From PZPK01 sp965230795 (lineage in GTDB: Bacteria > Pseudomonadota > Gammaproteobacteria > Pseudomonadales > Oleiphilaceae): a stretch of 64,000 nucleotides of DNA. Below are positions 44,561 through 53,471 of this stretch, piece after piece (position 1 is the first letter of the stretch; every line of letters begins with the position of its first letter). The notes below the pieces were generated by a model. That model worked only from the letters and a program-made list of their open reading frames with translations. It ran no database searches and was not told the DNA's origin. Both the position numbers and the translations under genes were made by a program. The DNA is taken from positions 1,364,001 to 1,428,000 of the forward strand of contig OZ246020.1 in assembly GCA_965230795.1 (NCBI GenBank). Reading direction: 5' to 3'.

Positions 44561-47500
44561 ATGTTGGAACTTCGAGGCGCTCCAGCACTCTCTCCATTTC
44601 GTCGCAGTAAACTACTCAAGCTGATTCAGCAAACACTTCCTGAAGTGCAATCGGTGTATGCAGAGTACATGCATTTTATCGAGAACACCGAAGATCTTTC
44701 TGCTGAAGAGCTCACCATTCTCAACAAATTGCTCACTTACGGACCCAGTGCCAAAACTGAGGCTGCCGAAGGTGTGTTGTTTCTGGTGATTCCCAGGCCG
44801 GGCACGATTTCTCCCTGGTCGAGCAAGGCGACGGACATTGCGCAAGGTTGCGGCCTGGATTCGGTCAAGCGTATTGAGCGGGGATTAGCCTATTATGTGC
44901 GGATTGAAGGCAAACTGACCATGGCGCAGCGCCATGAACTGTCGGATGTGTTTCATGATCGCATGACCGAAGCCGTTTTCCACGAAATGGCTGGTGCCGA
45001 GCTGTTGTTCCGTCACACCGAGCCCAAACCGCTGTCGACGGTTGATGTGCTGTCCTATGGTCAGAGTGCCCTCGAACAGGCGAATAAACGCATCGGGCTG
45101 GCCCTGGCAGAGGATGAAATTGAGTATCTGACCAAGGCGTTTTGTCAGCTCAAGCGTAACCCTACCGATGTCGAGCTGATGATGTTTGCGCAGGCGAACT
45201 CGGAACATTGCCGGCACAAGATCTTTAACGCCTCCTGGGATATAGATGGTGAAGCGCAGGAAAAATCCCTGTTCGCCATGATCAAGAATACCTATGAAAT
45301 GCATAACGACGGCGTGCTGTCGGCCTATAAAGATAATGCCGCGGTGATCACTGGTGTGCAGGGCAAGCGTTTTTATCCGGATCCGGAATCAGGCGAATAC
45401 CAGGCTAACGACGAAGCCATTCATTTGCTGATGAAGGTGGAAACCCACAATCATCCTACAGCGATTTCTCCTTTTTCCGGCGCATCGACGGGCTCGGGTG
45501 GTGAAATCCGTGATGAAGGTGCCACCGGTAAGGGGGCCAAGCCCAAAGCGGGATTGACCGGTTTTACTGTGTCCAACCTGCGAATTCCGGGTTATGAACA
45601 GGCCTGGGAGAGTGATTTCGGCAAACCTGAGCGTATTACCTCAGCTTTGAATATCATGCTTGACGGCCCCATTGGTGGTGCCGCCTTTAATAATGAATTT
45701 GGCCGCCCCAATCTCTGTGGCTATTTCCGAACTTACGAAGAAAAAGTAGCCGGTCCTGAGGGACAGGAAATTCGTGGCTATCACAAGCCCATCATGATTG
45801 CCGGCGGTATGGGCAACATTCGCGAAGATCACGTCGAAAAAGGCGACATTCAGGTGGGGGCCAAACTCATCGTGCTTGGTGGGCCAGCCATGTTGATCGG
45901 TCTGGGTGGCGGGGCGGCGTCGTCCATGGATTCCGGCGCCAGTCATGCGGATTTGGATTTTGCCTCGGTACAGCGGGAAAACCCGGAGATGGAACGTCGT
46001 TGTCAGGAAGTGATTGACCGCTGCTGGCAGCTGGGTGATCAGAATCCCATTGCCTTTATTCATGATGTGGGTGCTGGTGGCTTGTCCAATGCCTTTCCGG
46101 AACTGGTGAAAGACGGTGGCCGCGGTGGCCGCTTTGATCTGCGTAAAGTGCCCAATGATGAGCCGGGTATGGCGCCTCATGAGATCTGGTGTAATGAATC
46201 CCAGGAACGCTATGTGATGGCGGTGAAGCCAGAGGATATGGCGCGCTTTGAGGCCATTTGCGAACGCGAACGCTGTCCGTTTGCGGTGGTCGGTGAAGCT
46301 CTGGAAGAGCACGATCTGTGCGTTGAAGATCCTTTGTTTGATAACAAACCGGTGGATCTGCCCATGTCGGTGCTGTTTGGCAAACCACCCAAAATGCACC
46401 GTTCGGTGCAGACCCGCTTCTTTACCAAGCCGATTTTCGATTCCACTCAAATTGATGTGAACGAGGCTGCCGAGCGCATACTGCAACTGCCATGTGTGGC
46501 CAGTAAGAGCTTCCTGATTACGATTGGTGACCGATCCATTACCGGCATGGTGACGCGTGATCAGATGGTCGGACCCTGGCAGGTGCCGGTCGCAGACGTG
46601 GCGGTGACTTCGGCAGATCTGGATGGCTACGCCGGTGAGGCGATGGCGATGGGTGAACGCACGCCCATGGCCATTATTGATGCACCTGCGTCGGGTCGCA
46701 TGGCCGTCGGTGAGACCATTACCAATCTTGCGGCTTCGTCCATTGAACAGATTTCGGACATCAAGCTGTCTGCAAACTGGATGGCGGCGGCAGGGCATCC
46801 CGGTGAGGATGACAACCTGTATCGCACTGTTCAGGCGGTGGGGATGGATTTGTGTCCGGCATTGGGCATCACGATTCCGGTGGGCAAGGATTCCATGTCC
46901 ATGAAAACCGTTTGGCAGGAAGGTGCCGAAACGCGAACTGTGACTTCACCTTTGTCATTGATTATTTCCGGTTTTGCGCCGGTAACGGATGTGCGTAGAA
47001 CACTTACACCGCAATTACGAACTGATGCCGGTGATACCGATTTGATCCTGATTGATCTGGCGAACGGTCAGAATCGTTTGGGTGGTTCGGCACTGACTCA
47101 GGTCTACAAGCAGGTGGGCGCGGTGACGCCGGACGTGAATGATCCGGAAGACCTGAAGGCTTTCTTTGCAGTGATTCAGGGTCTGAATAGTGATGGCAAA
47201 CTGCTGGCCTACCATGACCGCTCTGATGGCGGCATGTTCACCACAGTCTGTGAAATGGCCTTTGCTGGTCATGTAGGCGTGGATATCAAACTGGATTTGC
47301 TGGCTGAGGATCCCACTCACTTTGCCCGCGAGCTCTTTAATGAGGAGCTAGGTGCGGTGATTCAGGTGAAACAGGAAGACACTGAATTTGTGCTGCAACA
47401 ATTCAGTGGTGCCGGGCTTGGTGAACATACGCTGGTGATCGGCGCTTTGAACGACAGCGATAAGATCCGCTTTTTCTTTGAAGGCGAGGCTGTCATTGAT

Positions 47501-48463
47501 CAGTCGCGAGTCCACTACCAGCGGCTGTGGTCCGAAACCAGTTATCGCATGCAGGCATTGCGCGATAATTCCGATTGTGCCCAGGAAGAATTCGATAGTC
47601 TCCTGGACGACAAGGATCCGGGCCTTAACGTGGAGCTGGGTTTTGATCCGGCTGAAAACCCTGCTGCACCGTATATCAACACCGGTGCCAAACCCCGCAT
47701 TGCAGTATTGCGTGAGCAGGGCGTGAACGGCCAGGTCGAGATGGCTGCGGCCTTTACTCGTGCAGGCTTCAGTGCCATCGATGTGCACATGAGTGATTTG
47801 ATGGCGGGTCGACAGAAGCTGGCTGATTTTAATGCGCTGGTGGCCTGTGGTGGTTTCTCCTACGGTGACGTGTTGGGGGCCGGAGAAGGTTGGGCCAAGT
47901 CCATCCTGTTCAACGGCGCGGTACGTGATCAGTTTGCCGCCTTTTTCGCAAACGAGGACACGCTGGCTCTGGGCGTTTGTAATGGTTGTCAGATGTTGTC
48001 CAACTTGCGGTCGCTGATTCCCGGTACGGAACACTGGCCGCATTTTGTACGCAATCGCTCCGAGCAGTTTGAGGCGAGGGTGTCACTGGTCGAAATCCAG
48101 CAGTCATCGTCCCTGTTGCTGGAGGGCATGGCAGGTTCCCGGATGCCGGTGGCGGTGGCGCATGGTGAAGGGCGCGCCGAGTTCGCCAATCCGGAACGGC
48201 TGGCACAACTCAATACTGAAGCCCAGGTTGCACTGCGTTATGTGGACAATTATGGCAAGGTGACCGAACGCTATCCGGCTAACCCGAATGGATCACCAGA
48301 AGGGATTGGGGGCGTGACCTCTGCATCGGGCAGAGTCACGATCATGATGCCGCATCCGGAACGGGTTTACCGTAGCGTGCAGAATTCCTGGCATCCGGAC
48401 GACTGGGGCGAAGATGCGCCCTGGATACGCCTGTTCAGGAATGCCCGTAAGGTCTTCAGTTAA
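44561..48463 (+). CDS. purL: Phosphoribosylformylglycinamidine synthase
   Basis: 1300 residues, the large single-chain form. The ATP-binding AIRS-type core includes MKVETHNHPTAISPFSGASTGSGGEIRDE, GGPAMLIGLGGGAASSM and HDVGAGGLSNAFPELV. The C-terminal glutaminase domain carries ALGVCNGCQML with the nucleophile Cys and GGFSYGDVLGAGEGWAKS; the closing GRVTIMMPHPERVYR holds the His. The enzyme makes FGAM from FGAR, ATP and glutamine, step four of purine synthesis. purT (step three) is 3 kb away. Start MLELRGAPALSPFR is canonical. Confidence 0.96.
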   Translation: MLELRGAPALSPFRRSKLLKLIQQTLPEVQSVYAEYMHFIENTEDLSAEELTILNKLLTYGPSAKTEAAEGVLFLVIPRPGTISPWSSKATDIAQGCGLDSVKRIERGLAYYVRIEGKLTMAQRHELSDVFHDRMTEAVFHEMAGAELLFRHTEPKPLSTVDVLSYGQSALEQANKRIGLALAEDEIEYLTKAFCQLKRNPTDVELMMFAQANSEHCRHKIFNASWDIDGEAQEKSLFAMIKNTYEMHNDGVLSAYKDNAAVITGVQGKRFYPDPESGEYQANDEAIHLLMKVETHNHPTAISPFSGASTGSGGEIRDEGATGKGAKPKAGLTGFTVSNLRIPGYEQAWESDFGKPERITSALNIMLDGPIGGAAFNNEFGRPNLCGYFRTYEEKVAGPEGQEIRGYHKPIMIAGGMGNIREDHVEKGDIQVGAKLIVLGGPAMLIGLGGGAASSMDSGASHADLDFASVQRENPEMERRCQEVIDRCWQLGDQNPIAFIHDVGAGGLSNAFPELVKDGGRGGRFDLRKVPNDEPGMAPHEIWCNESQERYVMAVKPEDMARFEAICERERCPFAVVGEALEEHDLCVEDPLFDNKPVDLPMSVLFGKPPKMHRSVQTRFFTKPIFDSTQIDVNEAAERILQLPCVASKSFLITIGDRSITGMVTRDQMVGPWQVPVADVAVTSADLDGYAGEAMAMGERTPMAIIDAPASGRMAVGETITNLAASSIEQISDIKLSANWMAAAGHPGEDDNLYRTVQAVGMDLCPALGITIPVGKDSMSMKTVWQEGAETRTVTSPLSLIISGFAPVTDVRRTLTPQLRTDAGDTDLILIDLANGQNRLGGSALTQVYKQVGAVTPDVNDPEDLKAFFAVIQGLNSDGKLLAYHDRSDGGMFTTVCEMAFAGHVGVDIKLDLLAEDPTHFARELFNEELGAVIQVKQEDTEFVLQQFSGAGLGEHTLVIGALNDSDKIRFFFEGEAVIDQSRVHYQRLWSETSYRMQALRDNSDCAQEEFDSLLDDKDPGLNVELGFDPAENPAAPYINTGAKPRIAVLREQGVNGQVEMAAAFTRAGFSAIDVHMSDLMAGRQKLADFNALVACGGFSYGDVLGAGEGWAKSILFNGAVRDQFAAFFANEDTLALGVCNGCQMLSNLRSLIPGTEHWPHFVRNRSEQFEARVSLVEIQQSSSLLLEGMAGSRMPVAVAHGEGRAEFANPERLAQLNTEAQVALRYVDNYGKVTERYPANPNGSPEGIGGVTSASGRVTIMMPHPERVYRSVQNSWHPDDWGEDAPWIRLFRNARKVFS

Positions 48464-48476
48464 CAGACAGAGAAAA

Positions 48477-48492
48477 GAAAACCGGGGTTTTC
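48477..48492 (+). terminator. Small stem-loop after purL
   Basis: GAAAAC-CGGG-GTTTTC forms a six-base stem with a four-base loop 14 bp after the purL stop. No clear T-run follows, so it is a weak terminator candidate at best. Confidence 0.35.
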
Positions 48493-48875
48493 GAGGCTTT
48501 GTAAAAACCACTACGATTGCTTATACCGCGTTAAAAATTCACTCAAAATGCTCATGTATCACCTATACACTGCGCTTTTTCATGAATTTTTGCCTTGTCT
48601 AAGCTGCTCTCGTAACGTTTTCACACCGCCTCTTATCCCCGGTTTTTTTATGCAAAAAATTTAGGGTACCGCCGGTTCTCCAACATGTTACGGTTCTAAA
48701 AAGCTAATTTAGCGGCAAAGCTCACTGCCAATGTAAAAAAATGTATCTGGATGTGATTGTATGTAATTACTGTGCGCCGAAGAATTGGCTGATTGATAAA
48801 AATGTGAACAAAAAACCTGCAGGAGTGGGTCAAAATGTCGACATGCGCCCTCAAATTGGGCTTCGGTCTGTTTAT

Positions 48876-48884
48876 TTATGCACA
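48876..48884 (+). promoter_or_regulatory. DnaA-box match
   Basis: TTATGCACA fits TTWTNCACA exactly, in the AT-rich gap after purL. Confidence 0.4.
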
Positions 48885-49065
48885 CTAATAGAACAGTCAT
48901 ATTTGCCTAAGCATTGAACGGGCCATAATTTTTATCTAGTCTTGTTGACTTTATTAAGTGTCTGAAAAATAAAGATTAAAAGCTTTGGGTCAAAAAATTA
49001 TCAATTTGAACAGAGGGCAGTCCCAATGGGCAATTCGGGCTGCATTCCAAAAACTTTCCCCAGAC

Positions 49066-49074
49066 TTATCCACA
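49066..49074 (+). promoter_or_regulatory. Consensus DnaA box
   Basis: TTATCCACA is the perfect high-affinity DnaA box. It lies 120 bp before the NIF3-like gene, beside the near-match TTACTCACA on the other strand. Confidence 0.5.
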
Positions 49075-49193
49075 GTTTTTGTGAGTAAGTTTATAAAGTT
49101 GGTTGTCATTAACGTTAGACCCCAGTAGCGACGCGGATTCTGCGTTGCAAACAGGGGTGTTTCACCGCGGTTTTACCCAGTCAGGAGGTGTTG

Positions 49194-49505
49194 ATGTACA
49201 AGTTTTGTTTCTATGTTCCGGAGTCTGAAGCGGAAAAAGTGAAGAGCGCGGTTTTTTTGACAGGGGCCGGGCAGATCGGGAACTACGATTGCTGTTGCTG
49301 GCAGACCCTGGGGACTGGACAGTTCAGACCGCTTTCTGGTAGCCAGCCCTTCATCGGCCAGACCGATCAGCTGGAAACCGTGTCCGAGCTGAAAGTCGAG
49401 ATGGTATGCAGTGATGAGCTCATTGCGCATGCAGTGCGAGCGATGAAGATTGCTCATCCCTATGAAGAGCCCGCCTATGAGGTATCACGGCTGGAGGATT
49501 TCTAG
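49194..49505 (+). CDS. NIF3-like / YqfO-type small protein
   Basis: 103 residues from ATG at 49194 with a perfect AGGAGG five bases upstream; a GTG at 49188 is in frame. The sequence FYVPESEAEKVKSAVFLTGAGQIGNYDCCCWQTLGTGQFRP and AHPYEEPAYEVSRLEDF matches the stand-alone YqfO/CutA-like module seen in the middle of NIF3-family proteins. These small proteins are widespread and of unknown function. Notable are three consecutive cysteines (CCC) at about 33-35. Confidence 0.8.
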   Translation: MYKFCFYVPESEAEKVKSAVFLTGAGQIGNYDCCCWQTLGTGQFRPLSGSQPFIGQTDQLETVSELKVEMVCSDELIAHAVRAMKIAHPYEEPAYEVSRLEDF

Positions 49506-49539
49506 GCGGCTGCTGAACAACCGCCCAGCCGGTACTGAA

Positions 49540-50091
49540 TTACGATTCCTGAAAACGTGGCGGTCGGATGATGTCGGTGACGTGAGTATCGAAGCTTTCC
49601 GATTTGCGTTCTTCAAGATAGAGCTCAAGGGTTTTCCGAACCGTGGGGAAAGCCAGTTCGTCCCAGGGAATATCGGCTTCAGCAAACAGTTTGGATTCGA
49701 GACTTTCAGGGCCGGCCCCAAACTTGCCGTCAATCAGACGGGCACGAAAAAACATATGCACCTGATCGATCTGGGGTACGTTGATGACGGTGTATAAGCC
49801 CTCGATTTCCACTTCGGCTTCTGCTTCTTCCAGGGTCTCTCGCATCGCTGCTTCGGTGGTGGTTTCCTTGTTTTCCATGAAGCCGGCCGGCAAAGTCCAG
49901 AAGCCATAGCGGGGTTCAATGGCGCGACGACACAACAGGATCTTGTCCTCATAGACTGGTATCGTGCCCGCAACGATATTCGGGTTTTGGTAGTGGATCA
50001 TTGTGCAGCTGGTACACACATAGCGCGGACGGTTGTCATCCTCGGGTATTCTGTGCTCGACATCTGCGCCGCACTGACTGCAGTATTTCAT
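49540..50091 (-). CDS. Nudix hydrolase with N-terminal zinc ribbon
   Basis: 183 residues from ATG at 50091 (MKYCSQCGADVE); an upstream in-frame start at 50115 is less likely. A zinc ribbon (CSQCG, then CTSC) is followed by the Nudix box GFMENKETTTEAAMRETLEEAEAEV with the REx2E core (ETLEEA). This layout matches the NudC/NADH-pyrophosphatase-like short group in which the zinc ribbon precedes the Nudix domain. Substrate unknown; a nucleotide-sugar or NADH-type diphosphate is likely. It is divergent from the CoA pyrophosphatase gene. Confidence 0.82.
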   Translation of the reverse strand: MKYCSQCGADVEHRIPEDDNRPRYVCTSCTMIHYQNPNIVAGTIPVYEDKILLCRRAIEPRYGFWTLPAGFMENKETTTEAAMRETLEEAEAEVEIEGLYTVINVPQIDQVHMFFRARLIDGKFGAGPESLESKLFAEADIPWDELAFPTVRKTLELYLEERKSESFDTHVTDIIRPPRFQES

Positions 50092-50222
50092 TTGCCTTTT
50101 CTGCTCCGTTGCCACGAACTATCCGTGTGCTTGAGTGGGTTGCATCATTAACATCACCATGTACCTATGCTAATGTTGGCCGCCGTAAATGTACACGTCG
50201 ATAGCGACGACCGGCAGTATAC

Positions 50223-50828
50223 ATGAATCAGATCGACACCCTGGTAAGTCGCCTGCAGGCGCATGAACCCAAAACCATTGATGCAAACCTCCCTGAGGCG
50301 GGCATCCTGGTGCCGGTAACGCGAAACCTGAAAGATCCTTCGATCATCCTGACACGACGGGCTCAGCACCTGAGTACGCACAAGGGGCAGGTGGCTTTTC
50401 CCGGTGGCAAGTTCGATGAGGAAGATGGCACGCTACTGAATACAGCCCTACGTGAATGCCACGAAGAGATTGGTGTCGCTCCGCAACAGGTGGAAGTGGT
50501 CGGCAGCCTCAGTCAGGTGGTGTCACTGCACGGTATCCGGGTAACGCCCTATGTGGGGCTGGTGGACGAGCATATTCCGCTAACGCCTAATCTGGATGAG
50601 CTGGACAGCATATTTAAAGTTCCCATCAGCTTTATCGAGCAGGCCGAACCCAAACGTCGTGATCGCATGACTTACAAGGGGCTGGCCCTGTCTGTCCCCA
50701 GCTACGATTACGAACACCAGGATGAGCTTTATGAGATCTGGGGCTTGTCGGCAATCGTACTGGTGGAGCTGGTGAACGTCGCCTTTGATTTCGGTATTCG
50801 TATTTTCGAAAAAGAAGATCCGCAATAA
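50223..50828 (+). CDS. nudL: CoA pyrophosphatase-like Nudix hydrolase (NudL/YeaB)
   Basis: 201 residues. The UPF0035 signature LSTHKGQVAFPGGKFDEEDG leads straight into the Nudix box with ECHEEIGV (REx2E-type Glu residues). NudL-type enzymes cleave CoA to 3',5'-ADP and phosphopantetheine. The rest (GSLSQVVSLHGIRVTPYVGLV) is standard. The gamma carbonic anhydrase gene follows after 55 bp on the same strand. Confidence in the family is high; activity on CoA is inferred. Confidence 0.87.
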   Translation: MNQIDTLVSRLQAHEPKTIDANLPEAGILVPVTRNLKDPSIILTRRAQHLSTHKGQVAFPGGKFDEEDGTLLNTALRECHEEIGVAPQQVEVVGSLSQVVSLHGIRVTPYVGLVDEHIPLTPNLDELDSIFKVPISFIEQAEPKRRDRMTYKGLALSVPSYDYEHQDELYEIWGLSAIVLVELVNVAFDFGIRIFEKEDPQ

Positions 50829-50883
50829 GTTGCGACAAAGTGTCGTAATCAACGGGGACACCGATTCAATTGAGGAAAGATAA

Positions 50884-51408
50884 ATGAAGTACGCGCTGGG
50901 TGAACTGGTCCCCAAAAAAGTCGGTACGCCGGCGTTCATCGCCCCGAATGCAACGGTGATTGGTGATGTGGAATTGCATGAACAATGCAGCATCTGGTTT
51001 GGTGTGGTGATCCGCGCCGAGAATGATCGCATCGTGATTGGGCCGGACTCAAATGTTCAGGACGGTTCCGTGCTGCACGTGGATCCAGGTCGCCCTCTGG
51101 AGATTGGTAAAGGTGTCACTGTTGGCCACAAAGCCATGTTGCACGGCTGTTCCATTGGTGACTACAGCCTGATCGGCATTAATGCGGTGGTGCTCAATGG
51201 TGCCAAAATCGGCAAGCACTGTTTGATCGGTGCCAATGCTTTGGTTCCGGAAAATATGGTGGTACCTGACGGTTCCATGGTGTTGGGGTCACCGGGTAAG
51301 ATCAAGCGCGAACTCAGCGCGCCGGAAAAACAGATGCTCGAAGCCAGCGCGGCGCACTATGTACGCAATGGCGAGCGCTATCGCAAACAGCTGGTGCCGG
51401 TGGATTGA
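50884..51408 (+). CDS. Gamma-carbonic anhydrase-like protein (YrdA/PaaY group)
   Basis: 174 residues made of left-handed beta-helix hexapeptides (IAPNATVIGDVELHEQCSIWFG, VTVGHKAMLHGCSIGDYSLIG). The zinc-site histidines correspond to H in LHVDPG, GHKAML and LHGC. A GGAAAG lies before the ATG. Members form trimers and may be carbonic anhydrases or acyl-CoA-related enzymes; YrdA's activity is unclear. It lies between nudL and the DUF1289 gene, the same order as in Pseudomonas from memory. Confidence 0.88.
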   Translation: MKYALGELVPKKVGTPAFIAPNATVIGDVELHEQCSIWFGVVIRAENDRIVIGPDSNVQDGSVLHVDPGRPLEIGKGVTVGHKAMLHGCSIGDYSLIGINAVVLNGAKIGKHCLIGANALVPENMVVPDGSMVLGSPGKIKRELSAPEKQMLEASAAHYVRNGERYRKQLVPVD

Positions 51409-51476
51409 GTTGGCCATGTATTGAATTGGTCATGTATCGAATAACGATTGATAGATTTTGAAACAGGTAATTTGCT

Positions 51477-51650
51477 ATGACTGAAGTCGCATCCCCCTGC
51501 GTCAGCATTTGCGCTCTTGATGAAGACGATGTTTGTATCGGTTGCTATCGCAGTGGTGAGGAAATCACCCAGTGGTCACAGATGAGTAGTGAAGAAAAGC
51601 AGGCGGTGATGGAGCAGGTCCGTCAGCGTGAGAGCAAGGCGTACATCTAG
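51477..51650 (+). CDS. DUF1289 small cysteine-rich protein
   Basis: 57 residues: MTEVASPCVSICALDEDDVCIGCYRSGEEITQW and so on, the full DUF1289 pattern with cysteines at C-V-S-I-C and C-I-G-C. These tiny proteins are thought to bind an iron-sulfur cluster or zinc and have no assigned role. AACAGG lies upstream with loose spacing. It follows the gamma carbonic anhydrase gene by 68 bp and precedes purT by 66 bp. Short length makes it easy to miss. Confidence 0.85.
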   Translation: MTEVASPCVSICALDEDDVCIGCYRSGEEITQWSQMSSEEKQAVMEQVRQRESKAYI

Positions 51651-51716
51651 GCGACTGGCAACCCGCCAGACACAGCAACAAGCAGCCAGACACACCAACA
51701 AAAAGAGGCTTTCGAG

Positions 51717-52901
51717 ATGACCCAAATAGGCACGCCATTATCCCCCTCAGCGAAAAAAGTCCTGTTCTGCGGTGCCGGAGAATTGGGCAAGGAAGTGGTT
51801 ATCGAATTACAGCGCTTTGGTGTTGAAGTCATTGCTGTAGATCGTTACGCCAATGCACCGGCCATGCAGGTGGCGCATCGCAGTCACGTCATTGATATGC
51901 TTGACCCTGATGCCCTGCGTGCTGTGATTGAGTCGGAAAAGCCGGATCTGGTGGTACCGGAGATCGAAGCCATTGCCACCGCAGAACTGGTGAAACTGGA
52001 GCAGGAAGGTTTCACTATTATTCCGTCGGCCAGAGCGGTGCACCTGACCATGAACCGTGAAGGCATTCGTCGTCTCGCGGCAGAAGAACTGCAGTTGCCG
52101 ACCTCGCCCTATCAGTTTGCCGAGTCCTATGAGGCCTTTGTCGCCGCCATCGAAAACATTGGTTTGCCTTGTGTCGTCAAGCCCATAATGAGTTCCTCCG
52201 GCAAGGGCCAGAGCCTTGTACGTTCAGCCGATGAGGTGGATGCTGCCTGGGATTATGCCCAGTCGGGTGGTCGTGCCGGGCAGGGCAAGGTCATTGTCGA
52301 GGGCTTTGTCGATTTTGATTACGAAATTACCCTGTTAACGGTTCGCCACGGCGGCCAGACCAGCTTCTGTGCTCCCATCGGCCATGTTCAGAAAGACGGT
52401 GATTATCAACAGTCCTGGCAACCCCAGCCCATGTCAGAGACTGCACTGGCAAAAGCCAGGCAGATGGCAGAGAAAGTGACCACCAGTCTGGGCGGAAATG
52501 GCCTGTTTGGCGTCGAGCTATTTATCAAGGGCGATGAGGTGTATTTCAGTGAAGTCTCTCCCCGTCCCCATGATACCGGTCTGGTGACGCTGATTTCCCA
52601 GGATCTGTCCGAATTTGCACTTCACGCCCGCGCCATACTCGGTTTACCGATTCCGGTGATTCGTCAGCACGGACCGGCGGCGTCATCGGTGGTGCTGGTG
52701 GAGGGAGAGTCTGAGTCCATTGTCTTTTCCGGTTTTGATACGGCGCTGGCTCAACCCGACACCCAACTTCGCCTGTTTGGAAAACCGGAAGTGGCCGGCA
52801 AGCGGCGCATGGGGGTGGGGCTGGCACTGGGCAGCTCAATTGATGAAGCTCGCGAAAAAGCCATTGGGGTATCGTCAGCGATTAACGTGACACTTGCATA
52901 G
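51717..52901 (+). CDS. purT: Formate-dependent phosphoribosylglycinamide formyltransferase
   Basis: 394 residues with the ATP-grasp layout: FCGAGELGKEVVIELQRFGVEVIAVDRY (N-lobe), LVVPEIEAIATAEL, VKPIMSSSGKGQSLVRS (phosphate loop), FGVELFIKGDEVYFSEVSPRPHDTG (metal site). PurT makes FGAR from GAR, formate and ATP, bypassing PurN. AGAGGC and GAGATG stand near the start. The following glycosylase gene begins inside or just after its stop. With purL near by, two consecutive purine steps lie within 9 kb. Confidence 0.95.
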   Translation: MTQIGTPLSPSAKKVLFCGAGELGKEVVIELQRFGVEVIAVDRYANAPAMQVAHRSHVIDMLDPDALRAVIESEKPDLVVPEIEAIATAELVKLEQEGFTIIPSARAVHLTMNREGIRRLAAEELQLPTSPYQFAESYEAFVAAIENIGLPCVVKPIMSSSGKGQSLVRSADEVDAAWDYAQSGGRAGQGKVIVEGFVDFDYEITLLTVRHGGQTSFCAPIGHVQKDGDYQQSWQPQPMSETALAKARQMAEKVTTSLGGNGLFGVELFIKGDEVYFSEVSPRPHDTGLVTLISQDLSEFALHARAILGLPIPVIRQHGPAASSVVLVEGESESIVFSGFDTALAQPDTQLRLFGKPEVAGKRRMGVGLALGSSIDEAREKAIGVSSAINVTLA

Positions 52902-52905
52902 AACG

Positions 52906-53436
52906 TTGACCTCCATTTCTGATTCAGCAGACACCGGCTTTCCGCCGATCATTGGCGAGCGCGCTCAGGTGCTCATTCTGGGAACACTGCCCAGCGTGCG
53001 TTCCCTGGAAGCGCAGGCTTACTATGCGCATCCCCGCAACAGTTTCTGGTGGATCATGTCTCAGCTGCTGGGCTTTGATCCAGGCCTGGATTATCTGGCA
53101 CGCAAATCCTGTGTAAGGGCAAATGGCATTGCCATCTGGGATGTGATCTCCTCCTGTGTGCGCCCGGGTAGTCTGGATTCCAGCATTCAGCAGGATACAC
53201 TGGTCGCCAATGATTTTGCAGCGCTGACGCAGCGCCACCCGGAGCTGCGTTGTATCGCATTTAACGGTCAGCCAGCACGTAAACTGTTTCGCAAACATGT
53301 CGAATCCATACAGGCCTTGCCGCTCGATAAGATTGATTTACTGATGATGCCGTCAACCAGTCCCGCCCATGCGGCGATGAGCTGGGAAGATAAAATGCAG
53401 AGATGGTCAGCGATACTCAAGTATCTGGGCAATTGA
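52906..53436 (+). CDS. DNA-deoxyinosine glycosylase (uracil-DNA glycosylase superfamily)
   Basis: About 176 residues; the start is uncertain, with TTG codons at 52894 and 52906 and no strong ribosome-binding site, suggesting coupling to purT. The signature VLILGTLPSVRSLEAQAYYAHPRNSFWWIMSQLLG is that of family-6 glycosylases, which remove hypoxanthine from deaminated adenine sites. The C-terminal LLMMPSTSPAHAAMSWEDKMQRWSAIL holds the family's Ser/His motif. Its position after a purine gene is suggestive but may be chance. Confidence 0.82.
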   Translation: MTSISDSADTGFPPIIGERAQVLILGTLPSVRSLEAQAYYAHPRNSFWWIMSQLLGFDPGLDYLARKSCVRANGIAIWDVISSCVRPGSLDSSIQQDTLVANDFAALTQRHPELRCIAFNGQPARKLFRKHVESIQALPLDKIDLLMMPSTSPAHAAMSWEDKMQRWSAILKYLGN

Positions 53437-53471
53437 CTGCAACCACTGATTTCAACACGGGGTAAACAGCC

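Larger units (their letters stand above)
48464..49193. other. AT-rich intergenic region of 730 bp after purL
   Basis: No credible gene. It contains a small hairpin after purL, two exact matches to the DnaA box TTWTNCACA (48876-48884 and 49066-49074) and several one-mismatch copies. A TTGACT (48945-48950) spaced 17 bases from AATAAA (48968-48973) could be a promoter for the downstream NIF3-like gene, weakly supported. Confidence 0.5.

Noticed and set aside
45641..46798. A 385-codon open frame opposite purL
   Set aside because: Histidine-rich composition and complete overlap with purL mark it as a shadow of the coding strand.
48709..48900. A 63-codon open frame in the gap after purL
   Set aside because: No ribosome-binding site or recognisable sequence, and it spans a DnaA-box match in AT-rich DNA.
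48464..49193. A chromosomal replication origin
   Set aside because: dnaA, dnaN, gyrB, gidA and similar neighbours are absent and the exact boxes are only two.
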